The notes beneath the pieces were generated by a model that saw only the letters and a program-made list of their open reading frames with translations, did no database searches and was not told the origin of the DNA. The translations under genes were made by a program, and so were the position numbers. From Datisca glomerata (Eukaryota > Streptophyta > Magnoliopsida > Cucurbitales > Datiscaceae), in the NCBI GenBank assembly GCA_003255025.1, contig QANY01002293.1, forward strand, positions 310,001-374,000: a stretch of 64,000 nt of DNA, read 5' to 3'. Positions 1 through 13,020 of the stretch are shown in pieces (position 1 is the first letter of the stretch; each line of letters begins with the position of its first letter).

Positions 1-229
1 AGATATAATGGTTGAATGAAGAAATAGTGAAAAATCGATTGAAAAAGAATATTTTTATCTCTCACTAAGGGCAACCTCGCTATGTGTTATTAGTAAAATG
101 GGTGACCGTGTAGTTAAGTAAAATTACAAGAGAGATTGGTGTAATTCTCCCAACGATAATTATGTTCATAACCTTCCCATTAGTAACTTCGTGTAACTTT
201 TTTCCTCTAGCATCGGGTTTCTGAAATGT

Positions 230-345
230 AATTCTCTAACTAAGTCCCAAGGGCCATATAGAGACCGGGTAAATTCATAGTGCCCCTTAGACAGCGTCTG
301 TCTCCTGGTTTGAACCCGTGATCTGAGGAGAGCAAACCCCAAAAA
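230..345 (-). repeat. possible tRNA-derived SINE fragment
   Basis: Read on the minus strand, this stretch contains GGTTCAAACC (plus-strand 307-316), which resembles the pol III box B, in a setting (ATCACGGGTTCAAACC) like the box B of plant Au-type SINEs. I see no convincing box A and no target duplication, so this may be a truncated SINE or a chance match. Confidence 0.3.
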
Positions 346-1228
346 CTACGTGATCATTTATGTTGCTGCCCTCATGATTAACTTTTTTCTTCGTGTAAAT
401 TTTTTCTCTCAATTTATCCTATAAACATTCTCACTACTCTATTCATTTGTCTTAAATTAGTTACTTTTAAGGACTTCATAATTCTCTAGTCTTTTCATTT
501 TTCACTATAATCTCGACTTGAGAACTTCTCAAGCATTAATATACAAATTTTATAACAAATATTAATAGAAAATATCTTGATTATTTAGAATCAATGGCAT
601 TATAGTGATGACATTAATATTGTTTGGACAAAATAGACAAAAATATTTTTCACATGTTTTCTTTACTCTTTTAAATATAGTATGATATATATATATATAT
701 ATATAAACTCTACGATACCGTAATGGGTGTATCAACTTTCAACCCGCCGAACCGATGCTGGCACCAAAGCATGACATCATGTAAATAAATAAAAAATAAT
801 ATTTTTTGATTTATTTACAATTTAAGGATTTGGATATGCAATAAAATTGAGCCAATTTATTTTGTCGAAGGAGAATGAGATTACATAATCGAATCTTAGA
901 GTATGAGGATGAAAATCTTCAATATAACTTCTTGAGATAAGACTCTTGGTCGAGTTAACCCTTATTCTAATTTTTGGAAAAATATTGTGTTTGAACTCTT
1001 AAATTTTATTTTGAAAATATCTTCATTTGATCATAAAAGTGCTAGGATCGATTGGTTTTAAAATGAAAAAAAATTAGATTTAAACTACGAACGGTTTGTG
1101 GATGGAATATAAAAAAATTCGATTTAACTTATTTAATCATATTAAATAGTTTAAAACAAATTTTAGATTGATCATGCATATACGGTATTAAAATGAATAG
1201 ATTAAGGGAAAATTATTTTTCACCTTTA
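346..1228. other. AT-rich intergenic stretch, no gene seen
   Basis: No open frame resembling a protein. It holds an (AT)n microsatellite at about 685-705. Nothing else could be supported. Confidence 0.6.
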
Positions 1229-2968
1229 TTGTGTATCGGAGAATTTCTGGACTGGTGGAACTTGCTCGAGCGTTCTTCAAGATTTAAGATCAAAATCACA
1301 AACTTGATCTTCCACGAACGATTTCCAAATTAGTCCACCAACAACCACCCGTTGATTTCAGAAATATATCTCAGAAGAATTTTACGTAGTAATTTGAGTG
1401 TGGGCTCTCAAAATGATTGAAGAAGAAAAATCAAATTTTCCTTCTTCTGATTAATTTCGGTGGCAACAGTAGTGAGGAGAGAAAACATTTTTCTCTATTT
1501 TTTGTGTTGATAACAACAACTGTATCTAATACTCGTTATCTCTTTACAATCAAATTGCTATTATATATTTATCAAAATATAATTTTCGTTATTTACAAAT
1601 ATACTCATATATTATAAAAATTTCTGAAAACTCTTATAATTATCTATTATTGTTGAAAATTACATGATCTCTTAGAATTTTAGTTGTATCAAAATTCATC
1701 AATCTAATTGATAATTATAATTGATCATTATCAATTAAATTATTTTATTTAACTAATTATCTAATAATTAAAAAATAATAAATAATTAATTCAATACAAC
1801 AATTACACCTAACTAACTTAAGTGACATCACTTATCACATATAGGTGTAAGAAATATGCCTTGGCACCAAAACACATTTTGGTCCAACTTAGTTCGTCTT
1901 TCTATTCCTGATTTTTGAGTTATTTCTAAGACCGAATGGACCCACATGAACAAAACTTAAGATTCAAATACCCGGCTAATTGATCTCCATAAATTCCCGA
2001 TCTATTTAATCTTGACATTGTACGACTCCACTATAGGTTCAATGTCGAATCAACTCTCAATTCAAGCGTGCTACATTTTTTGTTGGTGTAAATAAATTCA
2101 ATTTATTTTCACGGTACACAGAATATTTTAACATAATATCCGTCGTGGATATCAGTAACAAGAGAGGAATATAAAAATATCATTTTACCCTTCTTATTAT
2201 TATTTCCTTAATTCTTTTAATGACTGTGAATAAAAATGACATTATAATGAATTGTCTCATACAATTCACAAGTTTTATTCAATAACTCATTTCATCGAAT
2301 ACCCAAGTTAATTATTCACACACTCATAAATAAAAAATAAGGTGATATTGTTGCTTTCACAATCCAACCACGAATTTTCATATTTGAAAATCATGCAACT
2401 CCTACTTAATTAAATTACAATCCCACCAACTGAGATATTTCCCGCAAATTCGAACTCACTCATTTGACATATCAAAGATTGCAACGAACCAAGTCAGGTT
2501 ACGTATTCACCTCAGGATTAATGTAATTATAAAAATACCTTTAAGGTGTAACAATTAGATTTAGAACTAGGTAAACGATTTTGGGTTCTAAACTAATTTG
2601 TTACCAGTCTATTCAACATGTTCATAACATGTCTAGGTTAACCATTGGGGAGTCTCCACTCTTATGCACCAAGACTGACATCCAAAGGTTCATCCTAATA
2701 GTCGTAATCAGATTCGGTTGTCTAGTCGATCCTAAGACTGTGAATATCGTTTTAAACTATTTCAGAAGAGTTCGTCTGGAGACGCTTCTGTTTTCACTTT
2801 TCTTTTGTTGACAATAGTTCTAGGAGTTGAGTAATTTATAAACATGCTTTAATTTAAAATAAAACTTTCAATTTATTCATAAAAAAATTAGTAATACATA
2901 AATGTTTGAGAAAAGACTAAATACAAATAAATAGTTATTATACGTTACTTTATAGACATATTCCAACA
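1229..2968 (-). repeat. possible Copia-type LTR (minus orientation)
   Basis: On the minus strand the block opens at 2968 with TGTTGGAATATGTC, a common start of plant Copia LTRs. It runs through non-coding AT-rich sequence to a region near 1229 that could end in CA. I found no matching 5-bp target duplication, no polypurine tract and no coding remnant, so the identity and especially the lower boundary are uncertain. It could be a solo LTR. Confidence 0.28.
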
Positions 2969-2973
2969 AAAAC

Positions 2974-4571
2974 ATATATGTCTGAGCCAACCCCGATTTT
3001 AATACACATAAAACAATCGTGGTTTTGAATTTTTCTTACTAAATATGTCAGGTTGAGATAAATCAAATAGATTATTCACTATTTAACGTTATTTACTCTT
3101 TTAAAACCGCGTCACTACACTAGTTTTTAGTGTCCTAATCATTAAAACAAAAATTCGCTATATTTTGTACAATAAATTTGTTTGCTTTGGCGTTTCAACG
3201 CACATCATGTACACATATTTCCTAATTATTTCACATGTTTGCCAAATGCTACTAAGTTTTTTATTGTAGTAAAATTAACGTAATATGTCATATGGATTAA
3301 GTTCTAGCTTTGCCCAATACGTAACCGACAGAACATGTATATCAGTATATCTATTTTCACAACGAAATCACTAATTCAAAATCTTTTCGAAAAATTGAGT
3401 TTTGGAAGGGGAATTAAAATTTATTTTTAGGTTGAAGGCTGAAGCACTCGAAAAACTAACATTCTTTTGTCTGATGGGAGACTTAATTTACAAGAATTGA
3501 CAAAATAAAAAAAACTAAGATCAAATATAGACTTCTCTTTTAGGACAATGGGTCTAAGTATAGAAGTCAGGTAAACGTGTGATTACAAATAGTAAAATGT
3601 AACAAGTGCTTTTGCATAATCAGACTAATGATTATACTGTAAGTTTATTTATAGTTATCGATGTTATAACTGAGTATGTTATAAAGATCAGAACTCGATT
3701 GTTGGAGAAATTTTCTTTTTACCTGAGTTTATTTTTGGTCTATTTATAGTTCTTGATGTATAGACTATGACGTTGGTTTACATGATATTTATGTTTTATT
3801 AAGAAAAACTGATTTTGCATTTTTTACCAAATTATTAAATCATTTTGAGATGGTACTAGTCAAATCCAGTCGACTAAAAAACGATTTAAGTATAAAAGAA
3901 AAAAAAGTAATAAATAAGGCTGGTGCCTTCTCTTGTATTTCGTGGAGAGTGAGGGTGAAGGTTATTGGTCTGTTATGTGAACCCGACAAAGGCCGGTTTA
4001 ATCGCTGAGTTTGGGAATTTAATGCAATGATTGACTCGGCCTAAACACGTTAAATTATTATTATTATTTGTTTTTTCTTTCAATTTTTAACTTAAATATT
4101 ATATTGACAATAAATTAATGCTGATTTTTAAATCTTCTCTGAATAAAGTGTTAATAAAATGACAAGCCCAACATATTTAACCACCCAATGAGCCAACTTA
4201 ATTTTTATTTACTTTGACTTTTAACTCAATCAAACCCCTCTTCTGTTGACTTCAATAATTGCAAATTATTAAATTCCTTTTGCTTAAAAATTATACTACT
4301 TTGGGAAATTTTCGGTGAAGAAATTATAAGTATAATAAAATTACGTTTAAATCACTCACCTTATCATCCAAACAACCATTTACCGATGATTGATATTAAT
4401 ACATTTTTGTTCAACTCATCTTAATTACTAAGTTAATTTTTTCTGCTTTAAGAAATTAATTATTTTTTATACTTCAAAAGTTATTTTTTTTTAACTTTTC
4501 AACTCATCTTAATTTAATTAAGTTAATTTTTACATGACTTATCAACTGTATACATTAAGTGATGAATATGC
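2974..4571. other. intergenic, nothing recognised
   Basis: AT-rich sequence without a coding frame, RNA gene or recognisable repeat on either strand. Confidence 0.55.
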
Positions 4572-4574
4572 TCA

Positions 4575-6277
4575 CACTACAAGAAAAACGGTCATTTACA
4601 ACGATTAAACGACGATGGTTCATGTAACTGTCGTCATAAATCAAACAATGGACAATAGATGTGTACCCCAACGATTGTATATTGTATTGGAAAGAAAAAA
4701 GAGAAAGACCAAGTATGTGATCGTTGTGATATTTTAAGATGGACTACCAATGTAACAAATTGTATGCCTCAAAGAAAGAAGAAATGTAAGATTTTTTTAC
4801 TATACAACTATGATTAGTTGTCTGTGAAATAAATTAACTTTTATTTATCTTTCAAAAATATAGAAGCACGGTGCAACTAACAGAAAATCACAGAACAAAC
4901 TAAAACACCCTCATACGTTATGACGTACTAGTATACCAACGAAAATAGTAGAAATGGTAAATTCTAAACTTTATAATTATTTTTATCAGTTTTATTTTAA
5001 GTATATTTAATCATATGTTCTCATTTTATAGACATAAGAGCTTCAAAGAGAGGTCTCAAGAACAGAGTTATTTGTAGCATCACATGAACGAAAAGATGGA
5101 ACTTATGTAAATGAAGAGACTACAAACGTTGCAGTAAGTATAAGTTATAATAGTAATACCGAGTTTTTAAATAATCATTACATCTTTACTCATACTAAGT
5201 CTTAATTTTACATTAAAGGCGAAACTTAAAGAGCGCATGAGTCAACTTCCGAATGGTGATTATGATCTAATTTAATCAAACGACGTTCTCTCAGAAGTAT
5301 TGAGTTCAGAGCGTCCTGGACGAGAGCGTTCATTGAGACTTGGGGTAACTCCATCTCAAGTGTTCTCGCATTATCTTGGGGAAACGTCCACTCAAGATTC
5401 TACTCATTAATAAACTGAGCTAGAATCTCAACGTGCACGAGTAGTTAAGTTGGAGGCTTAAGTGCCTCAGTTAGAGGCTCAATGCGCACGGGTACCTTAG
5501 TTAGAGGCTGAATGTTTAGAGATGCGTGAGAAATATGACCAGATGCTGGCTGACTATTCAGAAATGCACTCACAACTAAGCTTAATAAAGTTTATGCAAG
5601 ACTCTCGTAAAGACTAGGGTAGCCTTTAGGTGTTTAGCGTTATTTAATACTTATGAAATCTTTTGTTATTTCAAATTTTCATACTTTGAACTCATTGGAT
5701 AATTTGTATTGATAATCTATTATATTTTAGATATCTAATTAATGATTTGATGATTTATAATTATGCGCTTTGTAAATATATAGAATGATACCGCTGACTA
5801 TTGTAAAAATATATACAATGTTAAAATTACTAATATGCAGGAATTTTCGGAATAAGCAGAAATAGGAAGGAGATTGTGAAATTAGTGTTTATTGCGACGG
5901 TTTAAAAATGGTCGTAAAAATTGGCCGAGGACAAACTAGCGACGATTTTAACACCATCACAATTATACTCCATCTTCAGTAAGGGTTCTTGAACCTTGTT
6001 ATAGATGTGGTAAAAAAATTGATGAGCACGACGGTTCAAGTAAATCGTCAGAATACATAAATTACGATGGTGTTAAACCGTCGTAAATGACAAAACAACC
6101 GTCGCGGTAGAATCTCTGTCGCGACGTTCCTCCAATGGTTGTCAAAACTGTCGGTGATTGAATCCCGACGGTGGCTATCCTGACGGTTCTTTAACCATCG
6201 TCGTATCTCTTTTGACTGTTACAAACTGTCACCGTAGACACTATTGACTGTCACCGTAGACAGCTTTTCTTGTAGTG
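4575..6277 (+). mobile_element. deleted non-autonomous CACTA (En/Spm-type) element
   Basis: The left end reads CACTACAAGAAAA and the right end is its inverted complement (TTTTCTTGTAGTG, ending at 6277). A 3-bp duplication TCA flanks it (4572-4574 and 6278-6280), the hallmark of CACTA transposons. Short copies of an ACGACGGTT/AACCGTCG motif in both orientations lie near each end (4600-4690 and 5880-6250). The interior (about 4780-5620) is collinear with 24030-24850 of the larger CACTA element in this window and includes the C-terminal part of its Transposase_24-like ORF. That reading is broken by stops (for example TAA after the stretch matching 24500-24530), so no functional protein is encoded. 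It looks like an internal-deletion derivative of the larger element. Confidence 0.85.
5222..5620 (+). pseudogene. Transposase_24-like (CACTA accessory protein) remnant
   Basis: Conceptual translation parallels the region at 24477-24850 in the second CACTA element: a start resembling AKLKERMSQL, then a segment around GVTPSQVFS, then a glutamate/glutamine-rich tail likely to form a coiled coil. In-frame stop codons interrupt it at several points. It is a decayed remnant of the TNPA-like ORF of plant En/Spm elements, inferred from the neighbouring copy and from memory of the family. Confidence 0.55.
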
Positions 6278-6280
6278 TCA

Positions 6281-8320
6281 AATATAGCTAATATAGTTTC
6301 CTTTAGAACATATTATTCTGTCTAAAACTAGGTGAGCAAATTGTTGACCATCATTAAATAAAATGAAACGCCCACATTTTTACATGAAGCATTTTGTAAG
6401 GTAATATATTCAACAAAAACAATTATACTTATACAAAGGGTATGTTCCATGTATATAACAGGCACTAGAGTGCTAATCTCAGAGCTGGATAAATAATACA
6501 AACACACTATATTGCAAACCAATGAGCGAGCAAAAGGGTAATACAGAATGAAATCCATATCATCAGATCAAACAGAGCAAACCGAAGCAAGGAAACCTGC
6601 ATCTAGTCTAAACACAACACAAACAACCTAATCACCACAACATACTCAATCAACCACCTAACTAATCACCTCAAACGATATATCAAGGTGTACCATAACA
6701 AACAACGCGAACTAGGCTAAACACGCAGATGCTAGCGACCAAGAACCAATAATGGAATAACGATCGAGACTCATACTGCAGCCTAGCGAGTGACCTTCTC
6801 GAAATAACCCTCGATAATGGTTGAATCCTGGGAGATTTCAACCCCGCATGGCACAACATAGGCACGAAAATGGTACATCAGGCTGCTCTCAGATTTGGCA
6901 GCCCTATCTCGACAAATTAGGCTCCGCTGGTGAAGTGATACACCTCAAACATAGACGTGAGATGCAAAAAGGAAAGGGAAGACCTCGCTGTGGAAGACAT
7001 AGATGCATGACCAAGCTCCTACAAGTCCTCCTCCTTACCTAGGATAGATTTATGGTAAAATCGATCTATATATTTACCTAGCCAACGACCTAGTTATTGT
7101 AAAATCGAGCAGAGGTAAATGAAAACTCCAGCCATGAAGCTCCTTTCACCGTTTTTGTTGGTGTAGCTTAGGCACTGAATAGAAGACTCTGAAACCCCAT
7201 GCCATTAACCCAAGTCATACTGTGGAGAAAACTACTATGAGAATCTTCACTCAATCCACTAGAAAGCTTGCGCCAGAGAAGCATATAGAGGCGGATCCCA
7301 ACCTTTTAGCTCACCGGCACTCAGGGCCAGGCTCGATAGAGAAGACTCAAAAGAGGGACTCGAGGCTAGGGTTTGTTAGGGGAGGTCTCTAGAGAGGTAA
7401 AAAGAATCATAAAATTAAATACGCGTGAGTGTTAGCTAGCAAGTAACTACTACTAATAATATATAACTAGGATGGTAACTTTTTTGCTTTTTATGTACCG
7501 AATCAAAGAACATAGTAAGTTGTTTCAAGTTTTGGTTGACTCAGATACAGTTTGTCTAGTAATTTTTTACGCAATAGTATTTTTTACCTCACCCTTCGTT
7601 AGTCGAAAGGGATACATTGGGTTAATATCAGTAAAAAACATAACCTTTTAGAGAAACCTAGTTTTCATTGTTCATTTAATATTTCAAACAATAGTCCTTT
7701 TGTCTACAACTTTCTTTTTACTTTTATGAAAACATATATATATATGATGTTGACATTAGTAAATTATAGTTTGTTCCTTCTGCTTTCTTACTGAATTCAC
7801 CTCAAGATACTTGAAAATTATATCACCTTAGCTTGCTGGGTAGTCCCTCATCTGTTTACAGAAAAATCATTTTTAACGTCCTTCATATTTACTCCAGAAT
7901 GTTGAATTTAAATCACGAACTAAACTGAGCCATGATATTTTGACAGAGTACGTGTGTAAATGAATTGACATTTATTTTATTTTTTTGACTAAATTGCTAA
8001 AACATTGTATGCGTCATTAGTCTGATCATTTGTATGAAGTATCCGTAATAACGAACTTACAAAATAAATTTATTTATCATAAAGAGATTCGCTATTCTTG
8101 ACTCTGCTTCACCTTAATTGTTATTTGAATAAGTAAAAGTTATGTCTTAGAACAAAAATGAAATCATGAAGGTTTAATTAATAAACCACTTCCCCATAGT
8201 ATGTTCCCGGTTCATCTCGAGATGATGGGGCTATAATTCTAGGTTATGTTTCAGGACGAATTCGACATATTTTTATACTCACACTAGCGTGAGATAGAGT
8301 AAATATTGAAGTAAGTTGTT
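6281..8320. other. intergenic, nothing recognised
   Basis: The stretch 6540-7440 is less AT-rich than its surroundings and contains short open frames on both strands (6821-7042 and 6683-6865). Neither matches a family I recognise, and they overlap antisense. It could be an old mobile element without diagnostic ends. The rest is AT-rich with no signal. Confidence 0.45.
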
Positions 8321-8559
8321 ATGAGTCAAACAAAGGGCATATAATGAGAATTTGACCCCACAAGAAATTGAGCAAAAAGCTGCCGAATTGGCCATATTTC
8401 TTGCGTGTACCAATTCAAGTATTTTGAAAAATGAAGTGAAAAATGAACGCTTTCTTAGTTCTTAAAAAGAGGGGAACAAATTCAAGAATACTCTTGATTC
8501 ATTTGGCTCTCACGCTCAAATACTGCAAATTGGATTAGTGGATTATTTACTTTTCAGTC
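8321..8559. other. stretch beside the plastid insert, origin unclear
   Basis: This block is more balanced in base composition than its flanks and directly adjoins the 23S rRNA fragment, so it may be more organelle DNA (plastid or mitochondrial). I could not match it to a specific organelle gene. Confidence 0.3.
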
Positions 8560-8738
8560 GAAGAAGGCCTCTTTCCGGGGGGCCCGAGCCATCAGTGAGA
8601 TACCACTCCGGAAGAGTTAGAATTTTAACCTTGTGTTAGGACCTACGAGATGAGGGACAGTATCAAGTAGACAGTTTCTATGAGGCGTAAGCCTTCCAAA
8701 AGTTAACATATGCGTGCAAAGGTTTCCTTGAGCCATTT
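8560..8738 (+). pseudogene. nuclear copy of a plastid 23S rRNA segment (NUPT)
   Basis: The sequence follows the plastid large-subunit rRNA from the CGAAGAAGGCC helix through GTGAGATACCACTC, the segment reading CTAACCTTGTG in the plastid, GACAGTTTCTATG and GCGTGCAAAGGTTTCC. Many substitutions (mostly C/G to T/A) and a few losses show that it is an old, non-functional nuclear insertion. It stops abruptly at about 8738, where it meets a psbZ fragment in opposite orientation. The match is from memory of 23S sequence, not from an alignment. Confidence 0.8.
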
Positions 8739-8848
8739 TTGTTACCCGAGCGATCATCAGGAGAAGCAAATACAATAGGCACATTAGTTAGTAAGATTGA
8801 TGAAGTAGTAATTGATGCAAGAATAGCCAATTGGAAAGCAATGGTCAT
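8735..8848 (-). pseudogene. psbZ: psbZ 5' fragment, nuclear plastid insertion
   Basis: On the minus strand, 38 codons from the ATG at 8848 read as the N-terminal part of the photosystem II subunit PsbZ (Ycf9). MTIAFQLA is followed by TTSSILL and VFASPD, the end of the first membrane helix and the loop. The native protein has about 62 residues; the second helix is missing because the fragment ends where the 23S rRNA fragment begins. About 20-30 bases upstream of the ATG (8849-8880) may be plastid leader. The codons are still open, but without the rest of the gene this cannot make PsbZ. Confidence 0.8.
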
Positions 8849-8879
8849 GTTTCTAAATATTTTTTTCTGATTCATCCCT

Positions 8880-9815
8880 AGAGTTAAATACCCTTTCTAA
8901 GTCAATCTAATTAGTTTTTGTACGTTGTATTAAAACCTCCACTAACTCAATTTTTTTAATTAATTTAACGTCTTTTCGGCATTTTTATTTGCACATTTTT
9001 ACATTAAACACATTTTCATTCTTCTAACGGGATATGAAATAAGTAGTCAAAACATGAAGACATATATCACAATCGGTTCAAAAATATTAAATTCATATGA
9101 AAAAAAAGGCGAGAAATTAATGAACAAGGGCAAGAGATGTTGAACATTTTTTGGGGGACAATTTTGCTCCTAATCCTCATCTACCTCACCGCAACTCATG
9201 ACATACTTCCGGCAATGTTTTCAAAACATAAACAAGAATGCCTTTATTTTATTCCCACGAAAATATACAATAAACATATAAAAATACTAATAAATTAAGT
9301 TGGAATATAGGAAAAGAATTAATGAACGAACAAACAAATATCTGAAAAACCTCTCTTAACTCTTTCTGAGTATAAATAATAATGATCATAGTGTTGTGTT
9401 TTAGTATCATTCTAAATATTTTAATACTCACAAATACTTTCTCAAGAACCACATATCAATGAGGTCATGATTCAGTACCGTACGATTCCTTTTCATAGAA
9501 TTTTTCAGACTGATAATAAAAATGTGTTTACATTAAAGTGTTACGGACTAAAACCTCGTCTAATAATTATTGAAAAAGAAAAAATGGTTATACACAATAA
9601 GTATCACAAACGTAGTATGTTTTACTGTGTTGGGTGATTGAATCTTCAGGTTACGACCACACTAATTTAAATTAAGGAAAAAAAAAAGGAATGGGAGAAG
9701 GAGATACATTGACGTCGAAGGCCCGGCAAATCCCCCCTTTCCGCTCTCCTCGGAGAGAGGGAGTGGATTTGGAATTTTACTCTGTCTGGATAAAAATGTC
9801 AACATTCTCTCTCTT
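8880..9815. other. upstream region of the bHLH gene
   Basis: AT-rich with no coding frame. Composition changes to pyrimidine-rich from about 9770, which marks the approach to the bHLH promoter and leader. Confidence 0.5.
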
Positions 9816-9820
9816 CTTCC

Positions 9821-9960
9821 CTCTATAACTCTATTTAACTCCATTCCATCCCCCAACCCATCCTTCCCCTTCCCCTTCCTCTTCCCATCGCTCTCTCTGC
9901 TTTTTCTTACTTTTCATCACCAAACCCAATTTCCTTCTCCTACCCACCTCTGCCATTCTC
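9821..9960 (+). promoter_or_regulatory. putative core promoter and pyrimidine-rich leader of the bHLH gene
   Basis: CTCTATAACTC at 9820-9831 is TATA-like. It is followed by a long C/T-rich tract (9841-9960), typical of the Y-patch and 5' leader of plant genes. The ATG is at 10084. The start site itself cannot be read from the sequence. Confidence 0.35.
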
Positions 9961-10083
9961 CCCATTTTACCTTCATTTTCAACTCACATTACTATTTCCA
10001 CTTTTAAATTTTGGCCTTCCTCTGTTCTTGTCTAATTTTCTTCATTTCGTCTGGGGAAATAGTTAGTCATTCAATTTGTTTTA

Positions 10084-12573
10084 ATGGAAAATGATTTTTT
10101 CCTAAATGGTGGATACCCACCACCCCCTTTGCATTTCGAGTCAAATCCCTCGATTTCTACTTGGCAGCAGCTGTCCTCCGCCATGGAAATTCAAGGTTCG
10201 GAGCTGAATTGTTCTTCTGAGAAATCCCCTGATTGCTTTCTCAACCCCAACTGGGAAAAATCCACCAACGATCACAACATCCACTTCGATTCAGCTCTGA
10301 GCTCAATGGTGTCCTCACCTGCCGCTTCAAATTCCAATAACGTCTCCAACGAATGCTTCGTGATCAGAGAACTGATTGGCAAATTAGGTAAAATTGGGAA
10401 CTCTGGTGAGATTTCTCCGCATTCTCAGAATTTATTGGGTTGTGCTGCAATTCAAGTACCATCTTATATTCCTGCAAATAACAGCACCAATAGTTCACGT
10501 TATAGCACTCCTATGAATTCCCCTCCTAAGCCCCCCATGATCGATCGCTTGGTGAAGGAAAACTTACCCAGTTTGGGAAAATCAATGCCATTGAATTCTA
10601 CCGTGGCTGAATTCTCTCCCGATCCTGGATTCGCTGAAAGGGCTGCCAAGTTTTCTTGTTTTGGTAGTAGGAGTTTCAACGGCCGTACAAGTCAATTAGG
10701 GTTGAATAACAGCGAATTGCCTTTTAGATCTAATTCGTCAGTAGCAAACGGGAAGCTCCCTCGGGTTTCGAGTAGTCCTTCGCTTAAAGTACTTGGATCC
10801 CAAATGGGTTTGCAGGAAAACAGGAATTCTCATCATGAGGAATTTACTCTCTCGGAACAAATCCCAAATGGGGAATTTGGGTCGAAAGCTTCCAATGACT
10901 TGAACTGCAGGAAAAGAAAAGCAGCTTTAAAAGGAAAAGCCAAAGAGCCTTCTTCTTCCCCATCTCCCAATTCAGCAAAGGTATGAAAATATCATACAAA
11001 AAGTCAAACTCAGCATTTTTTTTCTTTTACATTTATTTCCATTTTTAAATACTCTGTAAAACTCAAGAAGATGGCTCGTTTCAGGTGGCTGAACTAAATG
11101 ACAATTCAAATGCAAAACGATCCAAGCCCACCGAAAGTAATGAAAATGAGAATGTTAAGGCAGAGGAAGATGGCAAGGCAGCTACCACAACAACTACAGG
11201 GGATGACAAAACAACAAAGACTAACTCAAAGCCACCCGAGCCTCCTAAAGACTACATTCATGTTAGAGCAAGAAGGGGTCAAGCTACTGACAGTCATAGT
11301 CTTGCTGAAAGAGTAAGAATTATGCTGAATTCACTCACCATATTATATGTACTTTCAGATTATGACCATTTTCAAGCTTTGCATTGACATTCGTGGTAAT
11401 GATGTTGTAATTTGTTTAGGTTAGAAGAGAGAAAATAAGTGAAAGGATGAAGTTGCTTCAAGACCTTGTTCCTGGTTGCAATAAGGTATCTGAATTTTTT
11501 TTTTAAATGCTGCATTTTTTTAAAGTAAAAATATGGAATGGATCTTTTAAATTCTACTAAGTCTGCCTCGAATGTTTTCACAAATTCAGGTAACAGGAAA
11601 AGCACTAATGCTTGATGAGATTATAAATTATGTTCAGTCATTACAACGTCAAGTCGAGGTAAATAAAAAATCACTGATCATAATCCATAGTGCAATTGCT
11701 GCATATACAGAGATTTGAGTCTCTTTTGCTTATTCTTTATGCCTCTCTGTACTGTCATTGTTTCAGTTCCTTTCTATGAAGTTGGCTTCTGTGAATACCA
11801 GAATGGAATTTAACATGGACTCTGTCATCTCAAAGGAAGTAAGTTTTGTAGCTAGCTTTAAGAAATCTGTCTGGATTTGCATAATGATTTAAGGTTGCAG
11901 TTTTTTCATTTGGGTGATATTTGGTTAAATTTCAGATATTTCAATCAGGCAACCAATTGTCAAATCCAATATTTCCTGTTGATTCATCAACATCAGGCTT
12001 TTTTGAGCACCAGACCCAGCAACCAAACAGCATTTCTAATGGGACAACAACCTATTGCTCAGTGGACCCATTAGATACTGCTGCACTATGTCAAAACCTT
12101 GGCATGCAATTACCTCCACTAAATGGATTTAGTGAAAGTGGTTCTCAGGTAATTAGTTTACCCTACTAATCAATAATAAGTGTTTATTTTGCTTTTTATA
12201 GGTAATGTTCTTACTTTTTGTTCCCTCTCTCTTCCTTTTCCATATTCAGTTTCCAGCATTTGGAGAGGATGATCTCCAAACCTTAGTTCAAATGGGTTTT
12301 TGCCAAAATTTAAACAGTGATTTAGGACTGCAGCCACAGAGCTTCATGGGTAAGGAAAATCCAGTAAAGGAATCAATCAATTAACTGCGGATAAATTTAT
12401 ATTAACCGTGGAATACTGAAAACTCAATAATTCTCCCATAACGTGCCACCTTGTGTTGAATAATATTGAATTTTTAGTATTCAAGAAGTAATGAGAATTT
12501 ATTGTTTACTTGAAAATGATCTATTTTGATTGCAGGATCAAATCAAGCTTCTCACATGAAAATTGAGCTCTGA
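10084..12573 (+). CDS. BHLH62: bHLH transcription factor, bHLH62/bHLH78 (CIB-like) group
   Basis: Coding exons 10084-10980, 11085-11312, 11420-11485, 11590-11658, 11767-11838, 11936-12148, 12250-12349 and 12536-12573 join in frame with GT-AG introns and give 560 aa. The long first exon is serine/asparagine-rich and holds the conserved blocks [26 protein letters not shown] and [12 protein letters not shown] of this subgroup. A lysine-rich patch ([13 protein letters not shown]) near residue 280 is a likely nuclear signal. The bHLH domain spans about residues 365-415; the basic region has H370, E374 and R378, the triad that contacts E-box/G-box DNA (CACGTG). It should act as a dimer in the nucleus. 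Relatives act in flowering (CRY2-interacting CIBs) and cell elongation; which role applies here is inference. Assignment to bHLH62 versus bHLH78 is not resolved. The protein ends in MKIEL then stop. Confidence 0.93.
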
Positions 12574-13020
12574 CAATCATATTATTCATCAATGCTGATT
12601 TTCAAGCCCCAAATGCATAGGGAGGCTGACTGTATATACAAGAGATTAATCTGCAGCATTGGCATTTTTAGGAAGAGAAAAAAATCATTCATCATTTAGG
12701 TCTAATGAAAAAGAGATCATTAATTTTTTTTTTCAATTTTATCTTTTATTATCATTATTATATTGTTTGTCTTGTATTATTATTTTAAATTTGGGGGTGA
12801 AAGGGGGAGTTTTCTTACAAGTTTCCACTGTAAAATCCCAGAAGCAATTTGCTGTCTCTTGGTGCAAAGTCATGAAGCACCAACCAGATCAGATGTAACA
12901 TATATATATATATATATAGCTTAATTAGAAGGAGCTTTCTACCAGCTTTCATTTCTCATATTCCTGTTGGACATTTTTGTCCTTTAATGCAAATATAAAT
13001 AATTCTTGTTTATTAAATTT
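12574..13020 (+). other. 3' untranslated region of the bHLH gene
   Basis: Downstream of the TGA at 12571-12573. It contains a (TA)n run at 12900-12918 and AT-rich polyadenylation-type sequence around 12990-13010. No coding frame resembling a protein. Confidence 0.5.

Noticed and set aside
300..330. Intact tRNA gene suggested by a box B-like motif
   Set aside because: No cloverleaf or anticodon arm could be formed; at best a SINE fragment.
6683..7042. Two overlapping open frames on opposite strands
   Set aside because: No recognisable domain and mutual overlap; not supported as genes.
8678..8875. 65-residue open frame as a functional small membrane protein
   Set aside because: It is the 5' part of plastid psbZ running into antisense 23S rRNA sequence.
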